A stretch of DNA of 64,000 bases from Allomuricauda sp. CAU 1633 (GTDB lineage Bacteria; Bacteroidota; Bacteroidia; Flavobacteriales; Flavobacteriaceae), in NCBI RefSeq assembly GCF_017313225.1, contig NZ_JAFLNE010000001.1, forward strand, positions 868,001 through 932,000, written 5' to 3'. Shown piece after piece: positions 44,248 through 53,761 of the stretch. The notes under the pieces were generated by a model. That model saw only the letters and a list, made by a program, of their open reading frames with translations, was not told the DNA's origin and made no database searches. Both the position numbers and the translations under genes were made by a program. Each line of letters begins with the position of its first letter. Within the stretch, counting starts at the first letter, position 1.

Positions 44248-45276
44248 TTACTTGATCAAGATGCTCTTGTAACGCTCCAAATTTTTAAGTGCAATCCCTG
44301 TTCCCCGAACAACCGCTCTTAGAGGGTCTTCCGCAATATAAACAGGCAAGTCCGTCTTTTGTGACAGCCTTCTGTCCAGCCCTCTTAGCATGGAGCCTCC
44401 CCCGGCCAAATAAATTCCCGTATTGTAAATATCAGCAGCCAATTCTGGAGGGGTTTGGGATAAAGTTTCCATTACCGCATCCTCAACCCGTAATATACTT
44501 TTGTCCAGTGCTTTGGCAATTTCGCGGTAAGAAACCTGTACCTGTTTTGGTTTTCCGGTCAAAAGATCACGACCTTGTATGGATTTATCGTCTGGGGGTG
44601 ATTTTAAATCTTCGGTAGCGGAACCAATCTCAATTTTTATCGCCTCAGCCGTACTTTCACCCACATACAGGTTGTGCTGGGTTCGCATATAATAAATGAT
44701 ATCGTTGGTGAACACGTCACCCGCAATTTTCACTGATTTGTCACAAACAATACCGCCTAAGGCAATTACTGCAATTTCGGTAGTACCTCCACCAATATCA
44801 ACAATCATGTTTCCTTTGGGCTGCATAATGTCCAGCCCAATACCAATGGCAGCGGCCATAGGTTCATGGATCAGGTAAACTTCTTTACCGTTTACACGTT
44901 CCGCGGATTCACGAACCGCCCGCATTTCCACTTCGGTAATTCCCGAAGGGATACAAATGACCATTCGAAGCGCAGGCGGAAACCACTTTTTCTTTAATGC
45001 CGGAATGTTCTTGATGAACATATTGATCATCTTTTCCGAAGCATCAAAGTCCGCGATTACCCCATCCTTTAACGGGCGTATGGTTTTGATGTTTTCATGG
45101 GTTTTCCCCTGCATCATATTTGCTTCGCGGCCTACCGCGATAATTTTTCCTGACACGCGGTCCCTGGCCACAATGGAAGGACTGTCAACCACCACTTTGT
45201 CCAAGTGGATGATCAGGGTATTTGCAGTACCAAGGTCAATGGCAATTTCCTCGGTCATGAAATCAAAAAATCCCAT
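44248..45276 (-). CDS. mreB: Rod-shape actin homologue MreB
   Basis: The 342-residue protein has actin-fold ATP-binding motifs: IDLGTANTLIH (phosphate 1), VDIGGGTTEIAVI (phosphate 2) and GGGSMLRGLDRRL (adenosine). It forms membrane-bound filaments that guide lateral wall synthesis. It is separated from purH by about 54 bp and precedes mreC. Confidence 0.97.
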   Translation of the reverse strand: MGFFDFMTEEIAIDLGTANTLIIHLDKVVVDSPSIVARDRVSGKIIAVGREANMMQGKTHENIKTIRPLKDGVIADFDASEKMINMFIKNIPALKKKWFPPALRMVICIPSGITEVEMRAVRESAERVNGKEVYLIHEPMAAAIGIGLDIMQPKGNMIVDIGGGTTEIAVIALGGIVCDKSVKIAGDVFTNDIIYYMRTQHNLYVGESTAEAIKIEIGSATEDLKSPPDDKSIQGRDLLTGKPKQVQVSYREIAKALDKSILRVEDAVMETLSQTPPELAADIYNTGIYLAGGGSMLRGLDRRLSQKTDLPVYIAEDPLRAVVRGTGIALKNLERYKSILIK

Positions 45277-45330
45277 AAAAAGCGTCTATTTTCGGATTAA
45301 CGGTAAAAATTATCGGCTAATGTACTAAAA

Positions 45331-46863
45331 TTAATGTTTAAAATGCCGTGTACCTGTCATCACCATGGCCATTCCATTTTCATTGCAATAATCAATGCCC
45401 AATTGATCTTTGATGGACCCTCCAGGTTGAATGACACTTTTAATTCCAGCCTTATCTGCAATCTCCACACAATCGGGGAATGGGAAGAAGGCATCACTGG
45501 CCATAACAGCACCATTCAAATCAAATTTGAAGGATTGCGCTTTATGGATGGCTTGGTTCAAAGCATCAACGCGTGAAGTTTGCCCCGTTCCACTAGCGCA
45601 CAATTGTTTGTTTTTGGCCAAAACAATGGTGTTGCTCTTCGTGTGTTTACACAATTTAGAAGCGAAAATCAAATCTTCGATTTCTTCTGAGGTTGGTTTT
45701 TTGTCGGTAACAGGATTCAAGTCCTCTTTGGAATCGGTTTTGGAATCCTTATCCTGAACCAAAACGCCGTTCAAACAAGTTCGAACCAAGGTTTCTGGCA
45801 GTTCCGTTTCGTTTTGAATCAAGATGATTCTGTTCTTTTTGCCTTTCAAGATTTCCAAAGCTTCATCTGAGTAACTGGGAGCGATGACCACTTCGCAGAA
45901 CAGATTATGGATTTCTTCAGCGGTAGGGGCATCAATTTCTTTGTTTGAAATCAAAATTCCACCAAAAGCGGAAACAGGGTCGCCCGCCAAAGCGTCAACG
46001 TAAGCTTGCTTAATGGTGCTTCGGGTAGCCAATCCACAGGCATTATTGTGCTTTAAAATGGCAAAGGTAGGGTCATCATTTTTGAATTCTTGCATCAAAT
46101 TAACCGCGGCATCCACATCCAGCAAGTTGTTGTAGGATAGCTCCTTACCATGCAATTTGGTGAACATGGCCTCAAAATCACCAAAAAAATAGCCTTTTTG
46201 GTGTGGGTTTTCGCCATAACGGAGTATTTGGCCTTGGGTCTCACTAATTTTCAATACGGTTTCTTCTTTCTCTTTGTTGAAGTAATTGAAAATAGCTGTA
46301 TCGTAATGCGATGACACATTAAAAGCCTTGGTGGCAAATCGCTTGCGGTCTTCCAAGGTAGTGTTTCCATTTCCTTCGGTAATCACATTCAAAAAGTCGG
46401 TATAATCTTCCATGGAGGAAACACAAAGCACATCCTTGAAGTTTTTGGCGGCTGCCCTGATCAGGGAAATTCCACCAATATCAATCTTTTCAATAATATC
46501 TTGTTCTGATGCGCCACTGGCCACGGTTTTTTCAAACGGGTAGAGGTCTACGATGACAATATCCAACTGCGGAATCTCAAATTCTTCCATCTGGGCCACA
46601 TCGCTTTCATTGTCCTGTCGGTTTAAGATTCCTCCGAAAACTTTGGGGTGCAAGGTCTTCACACGACCTCCCAAAATGGAAGGGTAACTGGTCACATCTT
46701 CTACGGGTACCACATCAATACCCAAATCGCGGATAAATTTTTCGGTTCCTCCTGTGGAATAAAGGGTTACACCGAGTTCATCCAATTTTTTTACGATGGG
46801 TTCCAGACCATCTTTATGAAATACGGAAATTAATGCAGCAGAGGCTTTTTTGGCAGTCTTCAT
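45331..46863 (-). CDS. purH: Bifunctional AICAR transformylase/IMP cyclohydrolase
   Basis: The 510-residue enzyme performs the last two steps of IMP synthesis. The N-terminal MGS-like domain has ALISVFHKDGLEPIVKKL and STGGTEKFI; the transformylase part has the KHNNACGLA and PFPDCVEIA segments. ATG 46863 is chosen because it gives the usual KKASAALISV opening; ATG 46881 would add six residues. It is the first gene upstream of mreB on the same strand. Confidence 0.96.
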   Translation of the reverse strand: MKTAKKASAALISVFHKDGLEPIVKKLDELGVTLYSTGGTEKFIRDLGIDVVPVEDVTSYPSILGGRVKTLHPKVFGGILNRQDNESDVAQMEEFEIPQLDIVIVDLYPFEKTVASGASEQDIIEKIDIGGISLIRAAAKNFKDVLCVSSMEDYTDFLNVITEGNGNTTLEDRKRFATKAFNVSSHYDTAIFNYFNKEKEETVLKISETQGQILRYGENPHQKGYFFGDFEAMFTKLHGKELSYNNLLDVDAAVNLMQEFKNDDPTFAILKHNNACGLATRSTIKQAYVDALAGDPVSAFGGILISNKEIDAPTAEEIHNLFCEVVIAPSYSDEALEILKGKKNRIILIQNETELPETLVRTCLNGVLVQDKDSKTDSKEDLNPVTDKKPTSEEIEDLIFASKLCKHTKSNTIVLAKNKQLCASGTGQTSRVDALNQAIHKAQSFKFDLNGAVMASDAFFPFPDCVEIADKAGIKSVIQPGGSIKDQLGIDYCNENGMAMVMTGTRHFKH

Positions 46864-46954
46864 TGGTGTCTTAAAAATCAATTTCTTAAGCTCACAAAAG
46901 TACTTGATCTCTCCTTAAAAATCAGAACGGGTTATCAACAAAATAAGGTAAGTT

Positions 46955-47407
46955 TTACAGAATTTTGGCCACTTCCTGATTGATGAATTCCAAAAAGCGT
47001 TCATCTTCTTCCGTAAAAGGGTCTGGCGTGTTGGAATCAATATCGATTTGACCCACATTTTCCCCATTTACGAACAAGGGAACCACAATCTCTGCTTTTA
47101 CCGTTATGCTACATGCGATGTAGTTATCTTGGGCGGCCACATCGGGCACCACAAAATTTTGGTTACTCACGGCAACTTGCCCACAGATACCTTTTCCGAA
47201 CGGAATAATGGTATGGTCGGTGGGCGCTCCGGCATAAGGTCCCAACTTCAACTCTTCCTTATCGCCATTTTTAAAATAGAACCCAACCCAGTCGTAATAA
47301 TCCACATTACTGCGCAAAAGCTCACAGATTTCACCCAAACGGTTATCTACGGATTTGTCTTCATCTTTTACAATTTCAAGTACCTTGGGTTCCAACGATT
47401 TTAGCAT
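46955..47407 (-). CDS. msrC: Free methionine-(R)-sulfoxide reductase (GAF domain)
   Basis: The 150-residue protein is a single GAF domain with the fRMsr pattern: DWVGFYF, GPYAGAPTDHTIIPFGKGICGQVA and NYIACSITVKAEIVVPL, followed by VGQIDIDS. Cys residues in KGICG and YIACS are the redox pair positions of the family. It reduces free methionine sulfoxide, repairing oxidised methionine with thioredoxin. It precedes purH by about 90 bp. Confidence 0.9.
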   Translation of the reverse strand: MLKSLEPKVLEIVKDEDKSVDNRLGEICELLRSNVDYYDWVGFYFKNGDKEELKLGPYAGAPTDHTIIPFGKGICGQVAVSNQNFVVPDVAAQDNYIACSITVKAEIVVPLFVNGENVGQIDIDSNTPDPFTEEDERFLEFINQEVAKIL

Positions 47408-47523
47408 GAGGTATTTTTTTGCAAATGTATTGAATACTGCATTTGTACGACAAAGAAGCTAGTGCTTACAGTAAGATGTGGCTTAATCTTCTGTTAAACA
47501 AAGCAATAAATTGATATATTTTG

Positions 47524-47531
47524 TAGTTTTG
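47524..47531 (+). promoter_or_regulatory. Possible Bacteroidota -7 element before the HYC_CC_PP gene
   Basis: TAGTTTTG matches the TANNTTTG -7 consensus exactly and recurs before copA. It sits only seven bases before the ATG, and no clear TTTG -33 element is found, so this is weak. Confidence 0.25.
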
Positions 47532-47538
47532 TAGTCAA

Positions 47539-47925
47539 ATGAAGCAGATTTTTCATCAAATCGTATCCTCGTTGATGGCCCTTTTGGTCCTGGCTTCCAC
47601 GGTTTCTTGGACAGTGGACAAGCATATTTGCATGGGCCGGGTAATGGATATTTCCCTTTTTTCCCATGCGGATGATTGCGGAATGGATATGGATATGGAA
47701 AAATCCTGTTGTGATGATGAATCTTTCACTGTACAAGGTCAGGACGACCTAAAAATCTCTTTTGAGAAGTTTGATTTGGACCAGCAAGTCTTTTTGGTCA
47801 GCTTTGTCCAAACCTATTTTCAGCTTTTCGAAATCGATTCTGAAGAACCTCACGCTTTCAACGAGTACAACCCACCCCCATTGATACGGGACGTGCAGGT
47901 TCTTGACCAGACTTTCCTTATTTGA
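47539..47925 (+). CDS. HYC_CC_PP family protein
   Basis: The 128-residue protein has a signal-like N-terminus and the motifs that name this Bacteroidota family in degenerate form: KHICMG, a CC pair in KSCCDD and PPPLI near the end. Met- and Asp-rich stretches (DDCGMDMDMEKSCC) suggest metal binding. Family members commonly precede cusA-type efflux genes, as here, so it is probably a periplasmic metal chaperone or sensor. It leads the copper locus. Confidence 0.85.
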   Translation: MKQIFHQIVSSLMALLVLASTVSWTVDKHICMGRVMDISLFSHADDCGMDMDMEKSCCDDESFTVQGQDDLKISFEKFDLDQQVFLVSFVQTYFQLFEIDSEEPHAFNEYNPPPLIRDVQVLDQTFLI

Positions 47926-48016
47926 TTTAACATAGATTGAATGTACCCGACCGAAGTGGTTGGGCTGTCGCATTTACGCGTGTTTTGTGTCAATCTAATG
48001 TTTAAATCAAACCCAT

Positions 48017-51000
48017 ATGCTGAACAAAAGCATCAAATTTTTAATAGATAACAAGTTGGTAGCCATACTGCTCCTGCTATTTTTTATGGCATGGGGCATT
48101 GTAAGCACACCTTTTAATTGGGATACGGGTGGTATTTTGCCAAGTAATCCAGTAGCTGTGGATGCCATCCCGGATATTGGGGAAAATCAACAGATTGTTT
48201 TTACCAAATGGCCCGGAAGGTCCCCACAGGATATCGAGGACCAAATCACTTACCCATTGACTACTTCCTTATTGGGAATCCCAGGGGTAAAGACCATTCG
48301 GAGCTCATCCATGTTCGGATTTTCCAGTATCTATATCATTTTTGAAGAGGATGTGGAGTTCTACTGGAGCCGTAGCCGCATTTTGGAAAAGCTCAATTCG
48401 CTTCCCAACAACCTATTACCAGATGGTGTAAATCCTGCCTTGGGACCTGATGCCACCGCTTTGGGCCAGATTTTCTGGTATACACTGGAAGGAAGGGATA
48501 AAGATGGCAATGTAACAGGCGGGTGGGATTTGCAGGAACTCCGTAGCGTACAGGATTACTACGTAAAGTATGCGCTTTCATCCGCATCAGGGGTTTCCGA
48601 GGTGGCTTCCATAGGTGGATTTGTGCAGGAATACCAAGTGGATGTGGACCCTGAACTGATGAAGCAATACAATGTGGGCTTGGATCAAGTAGTGAAAGCT
48701 GTTAAACAGAGCAATCGGGATATCGGCGCTCAGACTTTGGAAATCAATAAAGCAGAGTACTTGGTGCGTGGTTTGGGATACATCAAATCCTTGGAGGATA
48801 TTAAAAATGCTGTAGTTGCATCAACCGATTACACCGCCATCAGAATTAAGGATGTGGCCCATGTCTCCTTGGGCCCGGCTGTTCGTCGTGGAATTTTGGA
48901 CAAAGAAGGGGCTGAGGTAGTTGGGGGAGTTGTTGTGGCCCGATATGGAGCCAATCCACTGGAGGTCATTAACAATGTAAAGGAACAAATTACGGAGTTG
49001 AGTGCTGGCCTCCCATCTAAAGTTTTGAAAGATGGAACTACTTCCCAACTCACCATTGTTCCATTTTATGACAGAACGGAACTCATCCAAGAAACATTGG
49101 GAACTCTGAACGAGGCGTTGACCCTCGAAATTCTCATCACCATTTTGGTGATTGTGGTCATGGTGTTCAATCTTAGGGCCTCAATTTTGATTTCGGGCTT
49201 GTTGCCAGTTGCCGTGCTCATGGTGTTCATCTCAATGAAACTATTTGGTGTAGACGCCAACATTGTGGCGCTTTCTGGTATCGCCATTGCCATTGGAACC
49301 ATGGTGGATGTTGGGGTGATTCTCTCCGAGAATATCATTCGGCATATGGATGAAAATGACCAAAACTTATCCATCAATGAGGTGGTGTACAATGCCACAG
49401 CTGAGGTTTCCGGAGCCATTTTAACCGCTGTATTGACAACCATCATCAGCTTTATTCCAGTTTTTACCATGGTGGGCGCTGAAGGAAAATTGTTCCGACC
49501 ACTTGCTTTTACAAAAACCATGGCATTGACGGCATCCATTATTGTGGCACTGTTCCTTATTCCACCATTTGCGGCCATCATATTTAAAAAGAAAAATAGA
49601 ACGCCCATCTTCGCCTATGTTTGGAATGGTATTTTGATTGCCCTAGGATTGGTGGCCATTGGTTTTGGCTATTGGTTGGGGTTGGCCTTGATTGCCTTTG
49701 GTGTTTCCGGAATCCTAAAAGTACGTCAAACGCTGGACGCAAAACAAGCCAGTATGCTCAATGTGAGTATTTGCGTGGGCACCATTGCCTTCTTGTTGGC
49801 TACCTATTGGAGACCTCTTGGTTTTGACCGTAGCATTGCCATCAACCTGATTTTTGTGGGTTTGATTTGTAGTGTTTTGTTGGGGGGATTTTACCTCTTC
49901 AGACAATATTATAGTCGCATTTTGACATGGGCATTGGAGCATAAATTGGTGTTTCTTTCCATTCCTACCATAATTGTAGTCTTCGGATTCATGATTATGA
50001 GGAACACGGGGCAGGAATTTATGCCATCCCTCAATGAAGGTTCATTTCTGCTGATGCCCACTTCCTTGCCACATGCTGGAGTGGAGGAGAACAAAAGGGT
50101 GGTGCAGCAATTAGATATGGCCGTGGCCACCATCCCAGAAATTCAAACTGTAGTGGGGAAAGCAGGAAGGACAGAATCTGCATTGGACCCTGCACCACTT
50201 TCCATGTATGAGAACATCATTCAATATCGGTCAGAATACGAAAAAAATGAGACTGGAAGTCCGCAGCGTTTCAAAGTCAATGCTGATGGTTATTTTGAAT
50301 TGCGCAATGGAAAAGTGCTGGCCAATCCAAATTTGGAAGTAACCAATGAACAAAATTACAAGGACAGCCATGTAAGCGAACCTTTGCGCATCGATAGAAA
50401 TCTTTTGATTGCGGATGGCGACGGGGAATATTTTCGAAACTGGCGTCCCGAAATCCAAAGTCCGGATGATATTTGGAATGAAATCGTGAAAGTCTCCAAA
50501 TTGCCTGGGGTCACTTCGGCGCCTAAACTACAACCCATTGAGACGCGTTTGGTGATGCTTCAAACCGGGATGCGGGCACCGATGGGCATTAAGGTAAAAG
50601 GTCAGGATTTAAAGGAAATCGAAAACTTTGGCCTACAATTGGAACCTATTTTAAAAGAAGCAGCCGGGGTCAAGGATGAAGCTGTCTTTGCAGACCGAAT
50701 CGTGGGCAAGCCTTATCTCCTTATCGATATAGACCGTGAAAAATTGGTTCGTTACGGATTGGTCATTGAGGATGTGCAGCAAGTATTGGAAGTAGCGATT
50801 GGAGGGATGTCGCTGAGCCAAACCGTGGAGGGCAGGGAACGTTATGGAATCCGAGTGCGCTATCCGAGGGAACTTCGGGAAAACCCCTCCGATTTGGAAA
50901 ATATTTATGTTCCTGTACAAAAAGGGAGTCCCATTCCCTTAAGTGAGTTGGTGACCATTCGCTACGAACAAGGACCTCAGGCCATTAAAAGTGAAGATAC

Positions 51001-51754
51001 CTTTCTGGTAGGCTATGTGCTTTTTGATAAACTTGATGGCTATGCGGAAGTGGATGTAGTGGAAAATGCCCAAGCCAAGATTCAGGAAAAAATAAATAGC
51101 GGGGAATTGGTGGTGCCCAAGGGTATCAGCTACCGATTTACAGGTACGTATGAGAACCAGTTACGGGCCAAGAAAACTTTATCCGTTGTGGTTCCGTTGG
51201 CACTACTGATTATCTTTTTGATTCTGTACTTTCAATTTAGGTCGGTGGCCACATCCTTGATGGTATTTTCTGGGATTTTGGTCGCTTTTGCGGGAGGCTT
51301 TCTAATGATTTGGTTCTACGGTCAGGATTGGTTCCTCAACTTTAGTTTTATGGGCGAAAACCTAAGGGACCTCTTCCAAATGCACACGATTAATTTGAGT
51401 GTGGCGGTGTGGGTCGGATTTATCGCACTGTTTGGCATTGCCACGGATGACGGCGTAGTGATGGCCACCTATCTCACCCAAACTTTCGACAAGAACAAAC
51501 CAGATAACCTGAAACAAATTCGGGCTTCGGTGTTGGAAGCAGGTGAAAAACGAATCCGTCCTTGTTTGATGACCACTGCGACTACCATTTTGGCACTATT
51601 ACCAGTCCTAACAAGTACTGGTAGAGGTAGTGATATCATGATTCCGATGGCCATTCCAAGTTTTGGGGGTATGTTGATTGCATTGATCACATTGTTTGTG
51701 GTACCCGTGCTGTACAGTTGGAAAGCTGAATTAAGAGTGAAAAACGAAAAGTGA
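48017..51754 (+). CDS. cusA: CusA/CzcA-family heavy-metal RND efflux pump
   Basis: The 1245-residue inner-membrane pump has the RND repeats: N-terminal helix, porter domain with DVDPELMKQYNVGLDQV, a first helix bundle with GIAIAIGTMVDVGVILSENI, and the second half ending in FGIATDDGVVMATYL. The family's extra middle helices make it longer than E. coli CusA (about 1047). It extrudes Cu(I), Ag(I) or divalent metals through the TolC-like partner. It is followed after 12 bp by a four-helix-bundle gene. Confidence 0.95.
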   Translation: MLNKSIKFLIDNKLVAILLLLFFMAWGIVSTPFNWDTGGILPSNPVAVDAIPDIGENQQIVFTKWPGRSPQDIEDQITYPLTTSLLGIPGVKTIRSSSMFGFSSIYIIFEEDVEFYWSRSRILEKLNSLPNNLLPDGVNPALGPDATALGQIFWYTLEGRDKDGNVTGGWDLQELRSVQDYYVKYALSSASGVSEVASIGGFVQEYQVDVDPELMKQYNVGLDQVVKAVKQSNRDIGAQTLEINKAEYLVRGLGYIKSLEDIKNAVVASTDYTAIRIKDVAHVSLGPAVRRGILDKEGAEVVGGVVVARYGANPLEVINNVKEQITELSAGLPSKVLKDGTTSQLTIVPFYDRTELIQETLGTLNEALTLEILITILVIVVMVFNLRASILISGLLPVAVLMVFISMKLFGVDANIVALSGIAIAIGTMVDVGVILSENIIRHMDENDQNLSINEVVYNATAEVSGAILTAVLTTIISFIPVFTMVGAEGKLFRPLAFTKTMALTASIIVALFLIPPFAAIIFKKKNRTPIFAYVWNGILIALGLVAIGFGYWLGLALIAFGVSGILKVRQTLDAKQASMLNVSICVGTIAFLLATYWRPLGFDRSIAINLIFVGLICSVLLGGFYLFRQYYSRILTWALEHKLVFLSIPTIIVVFGFMIMRNTGQEFMPSLNEGSFLLMPTSLPHAGVEENKRVVQQLDMAVATIPEIQTVVGKAGRTESALDPAPLSMYENIIQYRSEYEKNETGSPQRFKVNADGYFELRNGKVLANPNLEVTNEQNYKDSHVSEPLRIDRNLLIADGDGEYFRNWRPEIQSPDDIWNEIVKVSKLPGVTSAPKLQPIETRLVMLQTGMRAPMGIKVKGQDLKEIENFGLQLEPILKEAAGVKDEAVFADRIVGKPYLLIDIDREKLVRYGLVIEDVQQVLEVAIGGMSLSQTVEGRERYGIRVRYPRELRENPSDLENIYVPVQKGSPIPLSELVTIRYEQGPQAIKSEDTFLVGYVLFDKLDGYAEVDVVENAQAKIQEKINSGELVVPKGISYRFTGTYENQLRAKKTLSVVVPLALLIIFLILYFQFRSVATSLMVFSGILVAFAGGFLMIWFYGQDWFLNFSFMGENLRDLFQMHTINLSVAVWVGFIALFGIATDDGVVMATYLTQTFDKNKPDNLKQIRASVLEAGEKRIRPCLMTTATTILALLPVLTSTGRGSDIMIPMAIPSFGGMLIALITLFVVPVLYSWKAELRVKNEK

Positions 51755-51766
51755 AGAATTAAAGTT

Positions 51767-52120
51767 ATGGCTAAAAGTGTTTTAAGAGAAAAGAGCTATG
51801 GTTTTGCAATAGAAATTGTAAATCTATCACAGCTTTTAATTTCTGAAAAAAAGGAGTATGTGTTAAGCAAGCAACTTTTAAGAAGTGGGTCTTCCATTGG
51901 AGCATTAATTCGAGAAGCTGAATTTGCCCAAAGCAAAAAGGATTTCATTAATAAAATGAGTATTGCTCTTAAGGAAGCAAACGAAACTCTGTACTGGTTA
52001 GATTTATTAAAAGACACACATTTTTTGGAAGTTGACAGCCACCAAAAATTGAATTCAACCTGCAAAGAATTAGTAGCTATGTTGGCAAGTTCAGTAAAAA
52101 CTTCAAAATCCAACCTCTAA
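51767..52120 (+). CDS. Four-helix-bundle (S23/IVS-like) protein
   Basis: The 117-residue protein belongs to the S23 ribosomal-intervening-sequence/bAvd-like four-helix-bundle family: KSYGFAIEIVNLSQLL, LLRSGSSIGALIREAE, KDFINKMSIALKEANETLYWLDLL and CKELVAMLASSVKT are the four helices. Its biological role is unclear, although members occur inside 23S rRNA genes or between operon genes. Here it interrupts the cusA-tolC pair. Its stop shares a base with the tolC start. Confidence 0.9.
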   Translation: MAKSVLREKSYGFAIEIVNLSQLLISEKKEYVLSKQLLRSGSSIGALIREAEFAQSKKDFINKMSIALKEANETLYWLDLLKDTHFLEVDSHQKLNSTCKELVAMLASSVKTSKSNL

Positions 52121-53391
52121 TGAAAAAGCCAAATAACATAAAAACTATTTTTCAATTTTCACCTTTTACTTTAAGGAGAGCATGCACTTTTATCTTTTCA
52201 CTTTTCACTTTCCACTTTTTAAGTGCTCAGTCCTTGGAAAGCTATCTTCAGGAAGCGGAATTGAACAGCCCCATGATTCAGGCTTTGGAGCTACGCTACA
52301 ATATTGCAAAAGAAAAGGTGAGTGAAATGAACACCTTGCCAAACACAACGGTTGCTGCGGGATATTTTGTGAGTGAACCAGAGACCAGAACGGGAGCGCA
52401 ACGGGCAAGATTTTCGGTTTCGCAGATGTTGCCATGGTTTGGCACTATCACGGCCCGGGAAAACTATGCCAGTTCCATGGCTGAGACGGAGTATGCCGAA
52501 ATTGTCATCGCCAAACGAAAATTGGCATTGTCATTGGCGCAATCCTACTACAATTTATACGGGATTGAGGCGAAACAAAAAGTACTTCAAGAAAACATTG
52601 AACTGCTCAAAACCTATGAAACCCTGGCACTGACCTCCGTGGAGGTGGGAAAAGCTTCGGCGGTGGATATTTTGAAACTTCAAATTCGCCAAAATGAATT
52701 GCAACAGCAGAAGGAGGTACTGGAACAATCCTACTTGGCGGAGCAGGCTGTTTTCAACAATTTGTTGAATCGAGATGAAAGCATCGCTGTGGAGGTTGTT
52801 GAGGAAATGGACATTCCAGAGGATGACCCTATGCTTAACAAAGACGATTTAAGTTTAAATCCGGAATTGCTCAAATACGACCAGTTGTACGAATCGGTTA
52901 CGCAATCCGAACTGCTGAATCAAAAGGAGAATGCACCTAGTTTTGGCATTGGGTTGGACTACATCCCTGTTTCGGAGCGGGATGATATGGTGTTCAGTGA
53001 TAATGGAAAGGATATTGTGATGCCGATGGTTACTTTTTCAGTGCCTATTTTCAATAACAAGTTTAAATCGACCACCAAACAAAATGAGCTTCGTCAAAAG
53101 GAGATTGAACTGCAAAAAGCAGAGCGATTAAATGTATTGGAGAATGCCTATGCCAATGCCATTTCGCAACGGAATCAAGCACGTATTGCCCATCAAACCC
53201 AGTCAAAGAACCTAAATCAGGCGAAAGATGCTGAAGAAATCCTGATCAAGAACTATGAGACGGGAACCATCGATTTCAACGATGTGTTGGATATTCAAGA
53301 ATTACAATTAAAGTTTCAAACGAATCAAATACAATCAGTGCAGCTGTATTATTTACAATCTGCCATCATCAATTATTTAATTAACAAGTAA
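52120..53391 (+). CDS. TolC-family outer-membrane efflux protein
   Basis: The 423-residue protein has a signal peptide and the long coiled-coil helices of TolC/CusC (SLESYLQEAELNSPMIQALELRYNIAKEKVSEMN, LALSLAQSYYNLYGIEAKQKVLQENI and the second repeat). It forms the outer-membrane exit duct for CusA/CusB. The signal peptide is unusual: an extended, Phe/Thr/Ser-rich segment (FSLFTFHFLSAQ) encoded by a TTTTCACTTTTCAC tract that looks like a low-complexity relic of the four-helix insertion. Confidence 0.9.
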   Translation: MKKPNNIKTIFQFSPFTLRRACTFIFSLFTFHFLSAQSLESYLQEAELNSPMIQALELRYNIAKEKVSEMNTLPNTTVAAGYFVSEPETRTGAQRARFSVSQMLPWFGTITARENYASSMAETEYAEIVIAKRKLALSLAQSYYNLYGIEAKQKVLQENIELLKTYETLALTSVEVGKASAVDILKLQIRQNELQQQKEVLEQSYLAEQAVFNNLLNRDESIAVEVVEEMDIPEDDPMLNKDDLSLNPELLKYDQLYESVTQSELLNQKENAPSFGIGLDYIPVSERDDMVFSDNGKDIVMPMVTFSVPIFNNKFKSTTKQNELRQKEIELQKAERLNVLENAYANAISQRNQARIAHQTQSKNLNQAKDAEEILIKNYETGTIDFNDVLDIQELQLKFQTNQIQSVQLYYLQSAIINYLINK

Positions 53392-53408
53392 ATTTAATTT
53401 TATCAAAA

Positions 53409-53744
53409 ATGAGAACAAACATCAGAACAATTATCGGAATTGCATTTGCATCAGCCTTGGTACTTACGGTATCCTGCAAAGGAAAAACAGAGGAGGCAAA
53501 AGAGACTTCTACGGAAGCGACCATGGAACATGAAGGTCACGATATGGATAAAATGGACCATGAAGGACATGACATGGACAACATGGAAACTGCTGATATG
53601 AAAGGCAAAGAGTACACCTCTAAATATGTTTGCGTAATGCATTGCGAAGGCAGTGGAAGTGATGAAGAGGGAAAATGCCCAGTTTGTCGAATGGATTATG
53701 TGTTGAATGAGGAGCACATGGCAGACGGACATACCCATAATTAA
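53409..53744 (+). CDS. His/Met-rich lipoprotein with heavy-metal-binding domain
   Basis: The 111-residue lipoprotein (ALVLTVSC lipobox) has a central HEGHDMD repeat rich in His, Asp and Met, then a C-terminal heavy-metal-binding module YVCVMHCEGSGSDEEGKCPVCRMDYV. Equivalent modules in CopA and CusB read CPMHPEV and CPICGMDLV. It probably binds copper in the periplasm and passes it to the efflux system. It lies between tolC and the HMA-AraC gene. Confidence 0.88.
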   Translation: MRTNIRTIIGIAFASALVLTVSCKGKTEEAKETSTEATMEHEGHDMDKMDHEGHDMDNMETADMKGKEYTSKYVCVMHCEGSGSDEEGKCPVCRMDYVLNEEHMADGHTHN

Positions 53745-53761
53745 TTTCAAATTGTACCACT

